DNA of 44,328 bases from Gammaproteobacteria bacterium (lineage in GTDB: Bacteria; Pseudomonadota; Gammaproteobacteria; Steroidobacterales; GCA-2729495), in assembly GCA_009692345.1 (NCBI GenBank), contig SHZI01000010.1:1-44328 (forward strand), in the 5' to 3' direction. A program made the position numbers and the translations under genes. The notes beneath the pieces were generated by a model that was not told the origin of the DNA, did not search any database, and was given only the letters and a program-made list of their open reading frames with translations. Positions within the stretch are counted from its first letter, which is position 1; each line of letters starts with the position of its first letter. Of the stretch, positions 32,135-40,359 are shown one piece after another.

Positions 32135-33195
32135 CCCCGACCCGATTCGGCCGGAGGCGAGCAGCGGCCAATTTTGCCGCCACGTTCGCCCTGACAGGTT
32201 TCAGCCTGCTGCTGTCCTCACCCGCCAGCAGCCTGGACACGGCACGCCCCGAAGTCGCGGCCTTCTCGGCCGACCTCGTGCAGAAGGATGGCTTCGAGCA
32301 GGCCTACGTCACTGCGGTCTTCAACGGGATCGAGTCGAAGCAGGGCATTCTGGATGCCATGAGCAAGCCTGCGGAGAAAGTGAAGCCCTGGTCCGACTAT
32401 CGCAACATCTTCATCACGCCCCGGCGGATCAGTGCCGGCGTGGATTTTTTCCGGGAACATGAGGCGCGACTGCGCAAGATCACCGCGCAGACCGGTGTGC
32501 CCGCCGAACTCATCGTCGCCATCCTGGGGGTGGAAACCTTCTACGGGACCCGCACAGGCAGCTTCCGCGCCGTAGATGCCCTGGCGACACTCGGCTTCGA
32601 CTATCCGCCCCGAAGTACCTTCTTTCGCAGCGAACTGCGCCAGCTGTTCCTGCTGGCCAGGGAGGAGCAGCTGGACATCGGCGGGCTCGTTGGTTCCTAC
32701 GCCGGCGCTCTCGGGCCACCCCAGTTCATCCCGAGCAGCTACCGCAACTTTGCGGTGGATGGCAACGGCGACGGCCGCCGGGACCTGCTGCAGAACTGGG
32801 ACGACATCATGGCGAGCATTGCCAACTACTTTGTCGAACATAACTGGCAGCCCGGCCAGCCCATCGCCACCCGGGCAGAGATTGCCCGGGACGCCCCGCG
32901 GCCCACCGGACCGACGGCGCTGGTGATGAAGGACACCGTGGGTTCCCTGGCACGCCAGGGCGTGCAGTTCACGACGGACCTGGCCGTCACTGCCCCCGCC
33001 CTGCTCGTCGCCCTTCAGGGTGAGGAGGGCGATGAGTACTGGGTGGGCTTCCAGAACTACTTCGCGATCACCCGCTATAACCGCAGCACCATGTACGCCC
33101 TCGCCGTGTTCCAGTTGAGCGAGGCCATCGGGGCAGGCACCCGTTCGCCGCCGGCGAACGCGGCAGCGCCCCCGGGGGCTCCCGGTGTTCCCTAG
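32131..33195 (+). CDS. mltB: Lytic murein transglycosylase B
   Basis: Cleaves the glycan beta-1,4 bond of peptidoglycan to form 1,6-anhydroMurNAc ends. 354 residues with an N-terminal signal peptide (TGFSLLLSSPASS) but no lipobox, so the product is probably soluble in the periplasm unlike E. coli MltB. Catalytic Glu135 lies in AILGVETFYGTRTGSF; YAGALGPPQFIPSSYRNFAVDGNGDGRRDL and FQNYFAITRYNRSTMYALAV are family blocks. The last about 20 residues are Ala/Pro-rich and overlap the rlpA start by 11 bp. Confidence 0.93.
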   Translation: MTPTRFGRRRAAANFAATFALTGFSLLLSSPASSLDTARPEVAAFSADLVQKDGFEQAYVTAVFNGIESKQGILDAMSKPAEKVKPWSDYRNIFITPRRISAGVDFFREHEARLRKITAQTGVPAELIVAILGVETFYGTRTGSFRAVDALATLGFDYPPRSTFFRSELRQLFLLAREEQLDIGGLVGSYAGALGPPQFIPSSYRNFAVDGNGDGRRDLLQNWDDIMASIANYFVEHNWQPGQPIATRAEIARDAPRPTGPTALVMKDTVGSLARQGVQFTTDLAVTAPALLVALQGEEGDEYWVGFQNYFAITRYNRSTMYALAVFQLSEAIGAGTRSPPANAAAPPGAPGVP

Positions 33196-34066
33196 GCGCG
33201 CGACCTGGGTGGCAGCGACCGTGCTGCTCGTCGGTTGTGTACCGGCACGCTGGCCCGATCAGGCGGACGTCCCGCAGACCACCGTCCCGCCGGCAGCCTC
33301 AACGCCACGCAACGCGCCGCCCCCGCCCCAACCGCCGGGCAAAACCGCGCCAGCAATGCCCGCCACCGCCCCGACGCCTGCTCCGACGCTGCCCAGCGGC
33401 CCCGGTAACCCGGCCTTTTATGAGGTGTTCGGCGAACGTTACTTCGTCATGCCGGGGAGCGAGGGGTACCGGGAGCAGGGCATCGCGTCCTGGTACGGAG
33501 AGCCCTTCCATGGCAGACGCACGTCGAGCGGCGCCGTCTACGACATGCACGAATTGACTGCTGCCCACAAGACGCTGCCACTGCCCTCCTTCGTCCGTGT
33601 CACCAATCTGGACAACGGCCGGGGCGTGGTGGTCAAGGTCAACGACCGGGGCCCTTTCGCCGAGGGCCGGATCATTGACCTGTCCTATGCAGCGGCACAG
33701 GAGTTGGGCATCATCAAGTCAGGCACTGGCCGGGTCGAGGTGGAAGCCCTGGTTACAGAGCGCGAGCAGAACGCCAAGTCTGCCGTGGCCCCCGCGTCCC
33801 AACGCATTTTCCTGCAGGTGGGGGCCTTCGGCGACGAGGCCAATGCGTCCCGGCTGAAGGGCAATCTCGAGTCCAGTGGTGTGCAGAACGTCGTCATCCG
33901 TTACGATGACGCGGTTAGTCCGGCCTTGTACCGCGTGCGCGTTGGTCCACTCTCAGGCTCAGCTGAGTACGACGCCCTGGCTGCGCGGATGGCGTCCCTC
34001 CAGATCGCCAACCCACAGCTCGTAATGGAGTCCCAGCCCCCCCGGGGGCTGCCATCGACCCCGTAG
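33185..34066 (+). CDS. rlpA: RlpA lipoprotein with SPOR domain (septal lytic transglycosylase)
   Basis: 293 residues. GTG start; lipobox LLVGC with lipid-modified Cys18; a Pro/Ala/Thr-rich linker to about residue 75; the RlpA double-psi beta-barrel about 95-190 (GIASWYGEPFHGRRTSSG, TAAHKTLPLPSFVRVTNL, VVKVNDRGPF); and a SPOR domain about 205-285 (FLQVGAFGDEANASRLKGNL) that binds denuded glycan at division sites. Pseudomonas RlpA is a lytic transglycosylase, so the same is likely here. The start overlaps mltB. The stop TAG (34064-34066) is part of a REP head. Confidence 0.93.
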   Translation: MFPRRATWVAATVLLVGCVPARWPDQADVPQTTVPPAASTPRNAPPPPQPPGKTAPAMPATAPTPAPTLPSGPGNPAFYEVFGERYFVMPGSEGYREQGIASWYGEPFHGRRTSSGAVYDMHELTAAHKTLPLPSFVRVTNLDNGRGVVVKVNDRGPFAEGRIIDLSYAAAQELGIIKSGTGRVEVEALVTEREQNAKSAVAPASQRIFLQVGAFGDEANASRLKGNLESSGVQNVVIRYDDAVSPALYRVRVGPLSGSAEYDALAARMASLQIANPQLVMESQPPRGLPSTP

Positions 34067-34147
34067 GAGCGCCTTCAGGAGGAATTGGGGACATGCCTCA
34101 TTTCAGTATCAGAAATGAGGCATGTCCCCAATTCCTCCTGCAGGCGC
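34063..34147 (+). repeat. REP unit split by a nested 29-bp-arm palindrome after rlpA
   Basis: The REP begins with GTAGGAGCGCCTTC at 34063 and resumes as AGGCGC at 34142-34147. Between them is a perfect palindrome with 29-bp arms at 34076-34104 and 34112-34140 and a 7-nt loop; it contains GGGGACATGCCTCATTTC. The nested sequence lies at the tip of the REP stem. Its right part ends 28 bp before the dacC ribosome-binding site and may also act on rlpA read-through. Confidence 0.88.
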
Positions 34148-34175
34148 CCCGACCTTTTTTTGAGGAGTTTGCAGA

Positions 34176-35318
34176 ATGAGTCAACGTGTGTGGGCGGGAT
34201 TGCTGGCGATGGCCCTGATGGCCAACTCTGCGTCCGCTGCCGATCCAAACCAGGTTCCCGCGCCGCCCACCCTGGCCGCCAAGGCGTACATGCTTCAGGA
34301 CCACAATAGCGGGCGCATCCTGGCGGCCCTCAACGAGAACCAGAAACTCGATCCGGCGAGCATTACCAAGCTGATGACGGCCTACGCGGTCTTTCGCAGC
34401 ATCAAGGACCAGCGCATCGGCCTTGAAGATCCGGTGGTCATCAGCGAAACGGCGTGGCGGACAGGCGGTTCCCGGTCCTTCGTCGACCTGGGCGATCGCG
34501 TGCCCCTGTCAGTGCTGCTGCAGGGCATGATCATCCAGTCGGGGAACGACGCCAGCGTGGCCCTGGCCGAGCACGTCTCGGGCAGCGAGTCCGCCTTTGC
34601 CGACCTGATGAACCAGTACGCCAAGGAACTGGGCATGCGCGATACCCAGTACCGCAATGCCACCGGCCTGCCCGACCCGGAGCACTACACCACCGCGAGC
34701 GACATCCTGAAGGTGGCGAACGCGATCATCAGTGAGTTTCCCCAGTACTACCGCTGGTATTCCCAGAAGGAATTCCAGTGGAACGGCATTACCCAGAGCA
34801 ACCGCAACGGTCTGCTCTGGCGCGACTCGACAGTGGACGGGATGAAGACCGGCTTCACCGATACGGCCGGGTACTGCCTCGTGTCATCGGCGCTTCGGGA
34901 CGGCAGGCGCGTCGTGGCGGTGGTCCTCGGCACCGACAGCCCGCGGGCCCGGGAACGGGAGTCCCAGACGCTGCTGAACTACGGCTATCGCTTCTACGAA
35001 ACGAAACTGCTGCTCGCGGCCGGCAAACCGCTCAGCGAGGTGCGCGTCTGGAAGGGCGAGCAACCGCTGGCGGGCGTCGGCGTCAACCGCGACATCTGGG
35101 TCACCATACCCCGGGGTACCGCAGACCAGATCAAGCCCACCTTTACCCTGCCCGCCCAGGTCCTGGCCCCTCTCGATCCGGCTGTCGCGCTGGGCAAAGT
35201 CCGGGTCAGCCTGGGGAGCGAGACGATCGCCGAGGCGGGCCTGTACCCTGTTGCGCCGCTTGCCTTAGGCTCGCTCTGGCAGCAGGGCCGGGATACAGTC
35301 CTGCTCTGGTTCGAATGA
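34176..35318 (+). CDS. dacC: D-alanyl-D-alanine carboxypeptidase (PBP5/6 family)
   Basis: Trims the terminal D-Ala of peptidoglycan stem peptides. 380 residues with a cleavable signal peptide (VWAGLLAMALMANSASA), catalytic Ser62 and Lys65 in SITK, Ser122-Gly-Asn in the SxN box and Lys224-Thr-Gly. The C-terminal about 100 residues form the PBP5 beta domain, and the last about 18 an amphipathic helix (LGSLWQQGRDTVLLWFE) for membrane anchoring. A good ribosome-binding site GAGGAG precedes the ATG. It continues the mre-mrd-mltB-rlpA operon after the palindromic REP. dacA and dacC cannot be distinguished by sequence alone. Confidence 0.93.
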   Translation: MSQRVWAGLLAMALMANSASAADPNQVPAPPTLAAKAYMLQDHNSGRILAALNENQKLDPASITKLMTAYAVFRSIKDQRIGLEDPVVISETAWRTGGSRSFVDLGDRVPLSVLLQGMIIQSGNDASVALAEHVSGSESAFADLMNQYAKELGMRDTQYRNATGLPDPEHYTTASDILKVANAIISEFPQYYRWYSQKEFQWNGITQSNRNGLLWRDSTVDGMKTGFTDTAGYCLVSSALRDGRRVVAVVLGTDSPRARERESQTLLNYGYRFYETKLLLAAGKPLSEVRVWKGEQPLAGVGVNRDIWVTIPRGTADQIKPTFTLPAQVLAPLDPAVALGKVRVSLGSETIAEAGLYPVAPLALGSLWQQGRDTVLLWFE

Positions 35319-35330
35319 GCTAGCTGACCC

Positions 35331-36206
35331 ATGGCCGTGCCGCTGCCAACCGCCTGGTTCAACGGTGAGTTCATGCCACTGGCAGCCGTGCGGGTGTCGC
35401 CCCTCGACCGGGCCTTCCTCTTTGGGGATGCCGTTTACGAAGTGATCCCCGTCTATGCCGGGCAGCCCTTCCTGCTGGATCCCCATCTGGACAGGCTCGA
35501 ACGCAGCTTCCGGGAGGTTGAGATCCGCAATCCCCACGGCCGGGCAGAGTGGGAGAAGATCATCGGCGGGCTGGTCCAGCGCAATGGTGGCGGCAATCTG
35601 GCGGTTTACCTGCAGGTCAGCCGGGGCGCCGATGTGGGCCGCGACCACGCCTTCCCCGGCAGTCATGTCACACCGACGGTCTTCGGCATGGTGTCGACGA
35701 TCCGCGAGCCGCATCCCGACCGCACTGGTATCCGGGCCATCACGCGACCCGACCAGCGCTGGGGCCGGTGCGACATCAAGTCCACGGCACTGCTCGCCAA
35801 TGTGCTGGCCCGGCAGGCGGCCAGTGCAGCTGGTGCCGGCGAAACCATTCTCCTTCGGGATGGCCAGCTGACGGAGGGCTCGGCGAGCTCGGTAATCATC
35901 GTGGAGAAGGGGGTTCTGGTCCGGCGGCCAGCGGGGCCCGACGTCCTGCCCGGCACCACGACCGATGCCGTTTTCGTCATCGCCCGGGAGTGCGGCCGGC
36001 GCTGCATCGACGACGCCATCACCGTGGAGCGCTTGCGCGGCGCCGACGAGATCTGGATTGCGGCGGCAACCCGCGGCCTTGCGCCGGTCGTTGTTCTGGA
36101 CGACACGCCGGTGGGCAACGGCGAACCGGGCCCGGTGTGGCAGCAGGTCTCCGCGGCCTTCGATGCCAGCAGGCCCACAGCGCACTCCGGAGGCAAGGTC
36201 CCGTGA
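35331..36206 (+). CDS. dat: D-amino acid aminotransferase (class IV PLP)
   Basis: Transfers amino groups between D-alanine and 2-oxoglutarate to form D-glutamate or the reverse. 291 residues, fold type IV. Features: DRAFLFGDAVYEVIPVYAG at the N-terminus, the PLP lysine in CDIKSTALLANVLARQ, LRDGQLTEGSASSVIIV, and LPGTTTDAVF. Substrate specificity against branched-chain aminotransferases is suggested by the short size and the neighbouring D-Ala carboxypeptidase gene, but not proven. The stop overlaps the ybeD start (GTGA), so it is in the same operon. Confidence 0.88.
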   Translation: MAVPLPTAWFNGEFMPLAAVRVSPLDRAFLFGDAVYEVIPVYAGQPFLLDPHLDRLERSFREVEIRNPHGRAEWEKIIGGLVQRNGGGNLAVYLQVSRGADVGRDHAFPGSHVTPTVFGMVSTIREPHPDRTGIRAITRPDQRWGRCDIKSTALLANVLARQAASAAGAGETILLRDGQLTEGSASSVIIVEKGVLVRRPAGPDVLPGTTTDAVFVIARECGRRCIDDAITVERLRGADEIWIAAATRGLAPVVVLDDTPVGNGEPGPVWQQVSAAFDASRPTAHSGGKVP

Positions 36207-36466
36207 GCGACGAGAGCATCCTCGAGTTCCCCTGCAGTTTGCCCCTGAAAGTCATGGGCCATAACCGGCCGGCCTTCGAGCAGTACGTGGTGGAAGTCGT
36301 GCGGACCCATGCCGGTTCCCAGTCCCTTGGCCAGGTGACCACCCGGCCAAGCCGCAACGCCCGCTATTTGTCTGTCACCGTCAACTTCACCGCGCCCAGC
36401 CGGGCCAAGCTCGACGACATCTACCGGACCCTCAGCGCCAGCGACCAGGTTCTGTTTCTCCTCTGA
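36203..36466 (+). CDS. ybeD: YbeD/DUF493 family protein
   Basis: 87 residues starting at GTG within the GTGA that ends the dat gene. The pattern EFPCSLPLKVMGHNRPAFEQYVVEVV and ...RPSRNARYLSVTVNFTAPSRAKLDDIYRTL...VLFLL matches YbeD, a small ACT-like ferredoxin-fold protein that sits between dacA and lipB in most gammaproteobacteria. Function is unknown; a regulatory role in lipoic acid synthesis has been proposed from gene order only. The stop shares a base with the lipB start (TGATG). Confidence 0.93.
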   Translation: MSDESILEFPCSLPLKVMGHNRPAFEQYVVEVVRTHAGSQSLGQVTTRPSRNARYLSVTVNFTAPSRAKLDDIYRTLSASDQVLFLL

Positions 36467-37200
36467 TGGCCAGCCCCGGATCAGCAGCACCTCTCGTACT
36501 GCTCCGCCGCCTGCCCGGACTCACCGCCTACGAACCCTGCATCACCGGGATGCGCGACTTCACCGACCGGCGTGGTCCCGACACGCCGGACGAGCTCTGG
36601 CTGCTCCAGCACCCGCCGGTATACACCCTCGGACTCAACGCCAGCCGGACCCATCTGCTCTCGGCCGGAGCGATTCCGGTGGTGCAGACCGATCGTGGTG
36701 GCCAGGTGACCTACCACGGCCCGGGACAGCTGATGGTCTACCTGCTGCTCAACCTGCAGCGCGCCGGGCTCGGCATCCGGCAGGTCGTGTGCGCGCTGGA
36801 GGATGCCGTGATCACGCTGGCCGCCGCCCACGGCATCACGGCGTCAGCTCGACGCGAGGCCCCCGGGGTGTACGTCGCCGGGGCCAAGCTCGCGAGCGTC
36901 GGCCTGCGCGTGCGCCGGGGCTGCACCTATCACGGGCTGGCGCTGAACGTAGCCATGGACCTTGAGCCCTTCGCCGGGATCAATCCCTGCGGCTATCCGG
37001 GTCTGGCGGTCACGTCCCTCGAGCGGCTGGGCGGGCCGACTGACGTGGACCAGGTGGGCACGGACTACGCCGCGCTTCTGCTCGCGAAGCTCGGGCTGAC
37101 TGCGTCAGTGCCCCCCGAGCAGCGCGGGCGGCTGCACTCCTCGTCAGCAACGCAAATCGGGCTACAAACGACAGATTCTCCGGCAGATAACGCAACGTGA
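36466..37200 (+). CDS. lipB: Octanoyl-ACP:protein octanoyltransferase LipB
   Basis: Moves octanoyl from ACP to lipoyl domains. Catalytic Lys141 (in AGAKLASVGLRVRRG) and Cys175 (in GINPCGYPG) are visible, as are RGGQVTYHGPGQLMVYLLL and HGLALNV. At 244 residues it is about 25-30 longer than usual; the tail after KLGLTASV is not conserved-looking and runs into an eroded region. lipA, normally next, is missing, and a degraded DUF2283 fragment and a REP follow. The tail may therefore be a product of a deletion that removed lipA. Confidence 0.93.
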   Translation: MASPGSAAPLVLLRRLPGLTAYEPCITGMRDFTDRRGPDTPDELWLLQHPPVYTLGLNASRTHLLSAGAIPVVQTDRGGQVTYHGPGQLMVYLLLNLQRAGLGIRQVVCALEDAVITLAAAHGITASARREAPGVYVAGAKLASVGLRVRRGCTYHGLALNVAMDLEPFAGINPCGYPGLAVTSLERLGGPTDVDQVGTDYAALLLAKLGLTASVPPEQRGRLHSSSATQIGLQTTDSPADNAT

Positions 37201-37283
37201 CTTCCGCACCCTGCGCGGGTATCGAAATACTCCTGCACCCCCTGCTTCGAGACGCGAGTCTGCCGCGACCGGAGGTACAGGCC

Positions 37284-37340
37284 ATGAGATTGACTACTTT
37301 CCCGATACCGACACGCTGCACATCGGACTAGCCGATCGCG
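37284..37340 (+). pseudogene. Remnant of a DUF2283 small protein gene
   Basis: An ATG (37284) preceded by the ribosome-binding site GGAGGT (37271) is followed one base out of frame by HEIDYFPDTDTLHIGLAD, which resembles the start of DUF2283 proteins (pattern YFPDTDTLYI). The sequence is cut by the REP at 37335. The 153-bp gap between lipB and murU holds nothing else recognisable. Short match, so moderate confidence. Confidence 0.5.
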
Positions 37341-37357
37341 CCTTAAGGCGCTCCTAC
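37335..37357 (-). repeat. REP unit supplying the murU stop codon
   Basis: Minus-strand GTAG head at 37357-37354 followed by GAGCGCCTTAAGGCGCGAT. The TAG (complement 37354-37356) is the murU stop. Its other end truncates the DUF2283 remnant. Confidence 0.9.
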
Positions 37358-38031
37358 AGGCGCGCTTTCAACTCCGCGTCCAGCGCTTTCAGCCGCTCTG
37401 GCGTGCCCACGTCAGTCCAGCGTCCCGGGTGTTCCTCGCCTGTCACCGCACCCTGCTCCGCGGCGGCCCGCAGCAACGGCGCCAGGGGAAAACGTCCTGG
37501 CGTCGCGCCAGCAAACAGCTGCGGATCAAGAATCGAGATGCCGGCAAAGGTGCGGGCGTCCGGCCCGACAGGCGGTCCGGGCGGGATCCGGCCACCGTTC
37601 AGCTGAAAGTCACCCCGCGGGTTGTGGGGCGGGTTCGGCACCAGCACGAGGTGGGCCAGGGTGCCGGGCACCAGGCTGCGCTGGGCAAAGGCGTAGTCGC
37701 AGGCAATATCGCCGTTCACCACCCAAAAGGCCCCCGCGCCCAGCAACGGCAGCGCGTGGTGAATACCACCGCCGGTTTCGAGAGGCTCCGGACCCTCCTC
37801 GCTGAAGGCGAACGTCACATCGTACCGGCGCCCGTCACCCAGATAGTCCTTCAGCTTCTCGCCCTGCCAGGAAAGATTGACGACGAGCTCGCGGATACCG
37901 GCACGGGCCAGAGCACGGATGTGAGAGTCGATCAGCGGCTGGCCCCCCGCGGGCAGGAGCGGCTTGGGCAGGTCGTTGGTCAGAGGCCGCATCCGCTCAC
38001 CGCGGCCCGCAGCCAGAATGAGCGCACGCAT
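37354..38031 (-). CDS. murU: N-acetylmuramate alpha-1-phosphate uridylyltransferase
   Basis: Nucleotidyltransferase of the MurNAc salvage route that makes UDP-MurNAc and bypasses MurA. 225 residues. Signature MRALILAAGRGERMRPLTNDLPKPLLPAGG at the N-terminus, then ETGGGIHHALPLLG, WVVNGDIACDY with the metal-binding Asp, and RWTDVGTPERL near the end. The ATG at 38031 is chosen because it begins the nucleotide motif; an ATG at 38040 is possible. Divergent from lptD by 68 bp. In Pseudomonas the kinase gene amgK lies between lptD and murU; it is absent here. Stop codon from a REP head. Confidence 0.88.
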   Translation of the reverse strand: MRALILAAGRGERMRPLTNDLPKPLLPAGGQPLIDSHIRALARAGIRELVVNLSWQGEKLKDYLGDGRRYDVTFAFSEEGPEPLETGGGIHHALPLLGAGAFWVVNGDIACDYAFAQRSLVPGTLAHLVLVPNPPHNPRGDFQLNGGRIPPGPPVGPDARTFAGISILDPQLFAGATPGRFPLAPLLRAAAEQGAVTGEEHPGRWTDVGTPERLKALDAELKARL

Positions 38032-38079
38032 GGCCGGCATGGTAAGGCGAAACCGGGCCGGACTGGCAGGCCGCGCCGC

Positions 38080-38085
38080 TATACT
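38080..38085 (+). promoter_or_regulatory. Candidate -10 element for lptD
   Basis: TATACT lies 14 bp before the lptD ATG in the 68-bp divergent interval with murU. If used, the transcript would have a very short leader. No convincing -35 or sigma-E type box was seen. Confidence 0.3.
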
Positions 38086-38099
38086 TCGCCGTTCAACGC

Positions 38100-40346
38100 A
38101 TGGGCAATTCCGGGGGACACTTGCGCCGCAGCCTGCTAAGCCTTCTGCTGTGGACGGCGCTGGCCCGGGGCGGCGAGGCACCCCCCCCGGCGGCGTATGG
38201 TTGCCCGATCCCGGCCCCGCCTCCCCTGACCCGCACTGGAGGGGACGGCGACGACACTGCATTCTCCGGCGTGGCACCCCAGGAGGACACCATCGACATC
38301 ATCTCCGGTGACCTGGAGGTGGCCCTCAACGGGCCCTCGACGTTCAACGAGCGGCTCGTCCTGCGCCAGAGCGGCCGTCAGTTCGGAGCCGACAGTGGCC
38401 GCTATGACCGGAACACCGGTGAATTTGCCGTCTCAGGGAACGTGGACTTCCGGGATCCGGCGTCCTGGGTGCGGGGCGATGCGGCCCGCTACAACTCAAC
38501 CACGGGCCTGTTCAGCGTCGATGATGCCGAGTACGAGCTGTTCACGGTGCCCGCCCGGGGCACCGCCGAGCGCATCGCGGTGGAAGCAACGGAGAAACTG
38601 TCGCTCACTGATGTCACCTACACCACCTGCGCTCGCGGCGACAACGACTGGCTGCTCCATGCCGGTTCGCTGACGATCGATCGCGCCGCCGGGACGGCAA
38701 CGGCCCGCAATGCCCGCCTGGAGTTTCTGGGGGTGCCGCTCCTGTATACGCCTTACCTGACGTATCCCATCGACAACCAGCGCAGATCGGGCCTGCTGTT
38801 GCCGGACGTGGGCAGCAGCCAGCAGCGGGGCGTGGAGTTCGCGCAGCCCTACTACTTCAACCTGGCGCCCAACTACGACGCGACCTTCACCCCCCACTAC
38901 ATGTCCCGGCGGGGGCTGCAGGCGGAAGGTGAGTTCCGCTACCTGAGCGGAGGAACATCCGGGTTCGCGACGGCCGCTTTCCTGCCGGACGACAAGGTTG
39001 CGGGTGAAAACCGTACCAAACTGGTCTGGTTCAACCAGTCCCAGCTGCCGGCGGCCTGGCGCAGCACGATAGACGTGACGGATGTCAGCGACTCCGCGTA
39101 CTTCGAGGACCTGAGCAACGGCCTGGCCAACACGAGCCAGCTAGCCCTGAACCGCAGCATCTCCTTCGAGCGGTTCAGCGGCAGCTGGTCCACGCAGCTG
39201 GAGGTGGAAGACTATGAAATGCTGGACGACGCGCTCACCCCGGAAGAGCAGCCCTATCGGGAGCTGCCGCGGCTCGCGATCAACGGTTACTGGCCGAACG
39301 CCGGCCTGGGCCTGACGCTGGGCGTCGGGTCGGAAGTAACCTACTTCGACCGGGACACGGGCGTCACCGGTTTGCGTGCCCACCTCCAGCCGGAGGTCTC
39401 GCTCCCGCTGGCACTGGGCCCACTGGAGATCGAGCCCTTCGTGGGCCTCGACTACACGGCCTACAACCTGAACAACCTGGCACCCACCGAGGAGGACTCG
39501 CCGAGTCGCGTCATACCGATCTACAGCGTCGACCTGCGCACTCTGCTGGAACGTTCCTGGGGTGACGGGGGCAAGTGGCTGCAGACCATCGAGCCACGCG
39601 CCCAGTTTGTCTACGTGCCCTACGAGAACCAGGACCAGTTTCCCGTCTTCGACACGATTCAGCCGGACTTCAGCCTCGTGCAGCTGTTTCGCCGGAACCG
39701 CTACGTCGGGCTCGACCGGCTCGGCGACACCAACCAGCTGAACCTCGGCATCACCACCCGCCTGATTCGCTCGCGGGATGGTTCCCAGTTCCTGACGGCA
39801 ACCATCGGCGAAACCCAGTACTTCAGTTCCCAGGAAGTAGTGCTGCCAGGCGAGCAGCCCAGCGACGATACGGCGTCGGACTACATCGCTGAACTGGGCA
39901 TGAACCTGAACGAGCAGTGGAAGCTGGATCTCGGCTATCAGTGGGATTCGGACCTGGGCGTCACGCAGCAGGCAGAGGCCCGGATTCTTTACCGCGCCGA
40001 CGACTTTCGGGTGGTTAACCTGTCTTATCGCTTTCGTCGCGACTCCGTCCGGGAAATCGATCTGGCTGGCGCCTGGCCCCTGGGCAAGCGCTGGAACATC
40101 GTGGGCCGGTACGACTATTCCCTGCTGGACAATAAACCGCTGGAGCGCTTCATTGGCATCGACTACTCCACATGCTGCTGGGGCGTGCGGCTGATTGCGA
40201 ACCGCAACCTGACCACGCGGGATGGCCAGTCGGACTCCGCCATCTCCCTGCAGCTGCTGCTGAAGGGCTTTGGGAACGCCACCAGCCCGGCGGAGAGCCT
40301 GCTGGGCCGTGGTATTCTGGGCTACGACAGTTTCGACCGGTACTGA
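38100..40346 (+). CDS. lptD: LPS-assembly protein LptD
   Basis: Outer-membrane beta-barrel that inserts LPS with LptE. 748 residues: signal peptide ([14 protein letters not shown]), N-terminal OstA/LptA-like jellyroll (about 60-190, [21 protein letters not shown]), and a C-terminal 26-strand barrel. Four cysteines match the positions of the conserved disulfide set: Cys35, Cys177, Cys692 and Cys693 ([10 protein letters not shown]). The barrel begins with [23 protein letters not shown] and ends in GYDSFDRY. Gene order lptD-surA-pdxA-rsmA-apaG-apaH is conserved. SurA, encoded next, is its chaperone. Confidence 0.96.
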   Translation: MGNSGGHLRRSLLSLLLWTALARGGEAPPPAAYGCPIPAPPPLTRTGGDGDDTAFSGVAPQEDTIDIISGDLEVALNGPSTFNERLVLRQSGRQFGADSGRYDRNTGEFAVSGNVDFRDPASWVRGDAARYNSTTGLFSVDDAEYELFTVPARGTAERIAVEATEKLSLTDVTYTTCARGDNDWLLHAGSLTIDRAAGTATARNARLEFLGVPLLYTPYLTYPIDNQRRSGLLLPDVGSSQQRGVEFAQPYYFNLAPNYDATFTPHYMSRRGLQAEGEFRYLSGGTSGFATAAFLPDDKVAGENRTKLVWFNQSQLPAAWRSTIDVTDVSDSAYFEDLSNGLANTSQLALNRSISFERFSGSWSTQLEVEDYEMLDDALTPEEQPYRELPRLAINGYWPNAGLGLTLGVGSEVTYFDRDTGVTGLRAHLQPEVSLPLALGPLEIEPFVGLDYTAYNLNNLAPTEEDSPSRVIPIYSVDLRTLLERSWGDGGKWLQTIEPRAQFVYVPYENQDQFPVFDTIQPDFSLVQLFRRNRYVGLDRLGDTNQLNLGITTRLIRSRDGSQFLTATIGETQYFSSQEVVLPGEQPSDDTASDYIAELGMNLNEQWKLDLGYQWDSDLGVTQQAEARILYRADDFRVVNLSYRFRRDSVREIDLAGAWPLGKRWNIVGRYDYSLLDNKPLERFIGIDYSTCCWGVRLIANRNLTTRDGQSDSAISLQLLLKGFGNATSPAESLLGRGILGYDSFDRY

Positions 40347-40359
40347 CACCCCCGCCACG

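Noticed and set aside
37010-37321. Minus-strand frame over the lipB tail with a YLPENLSFVAR stretch
   Set aside because: Could be a remnant of another gene but no family was recognised and it overlaps lipB; too weak to list.
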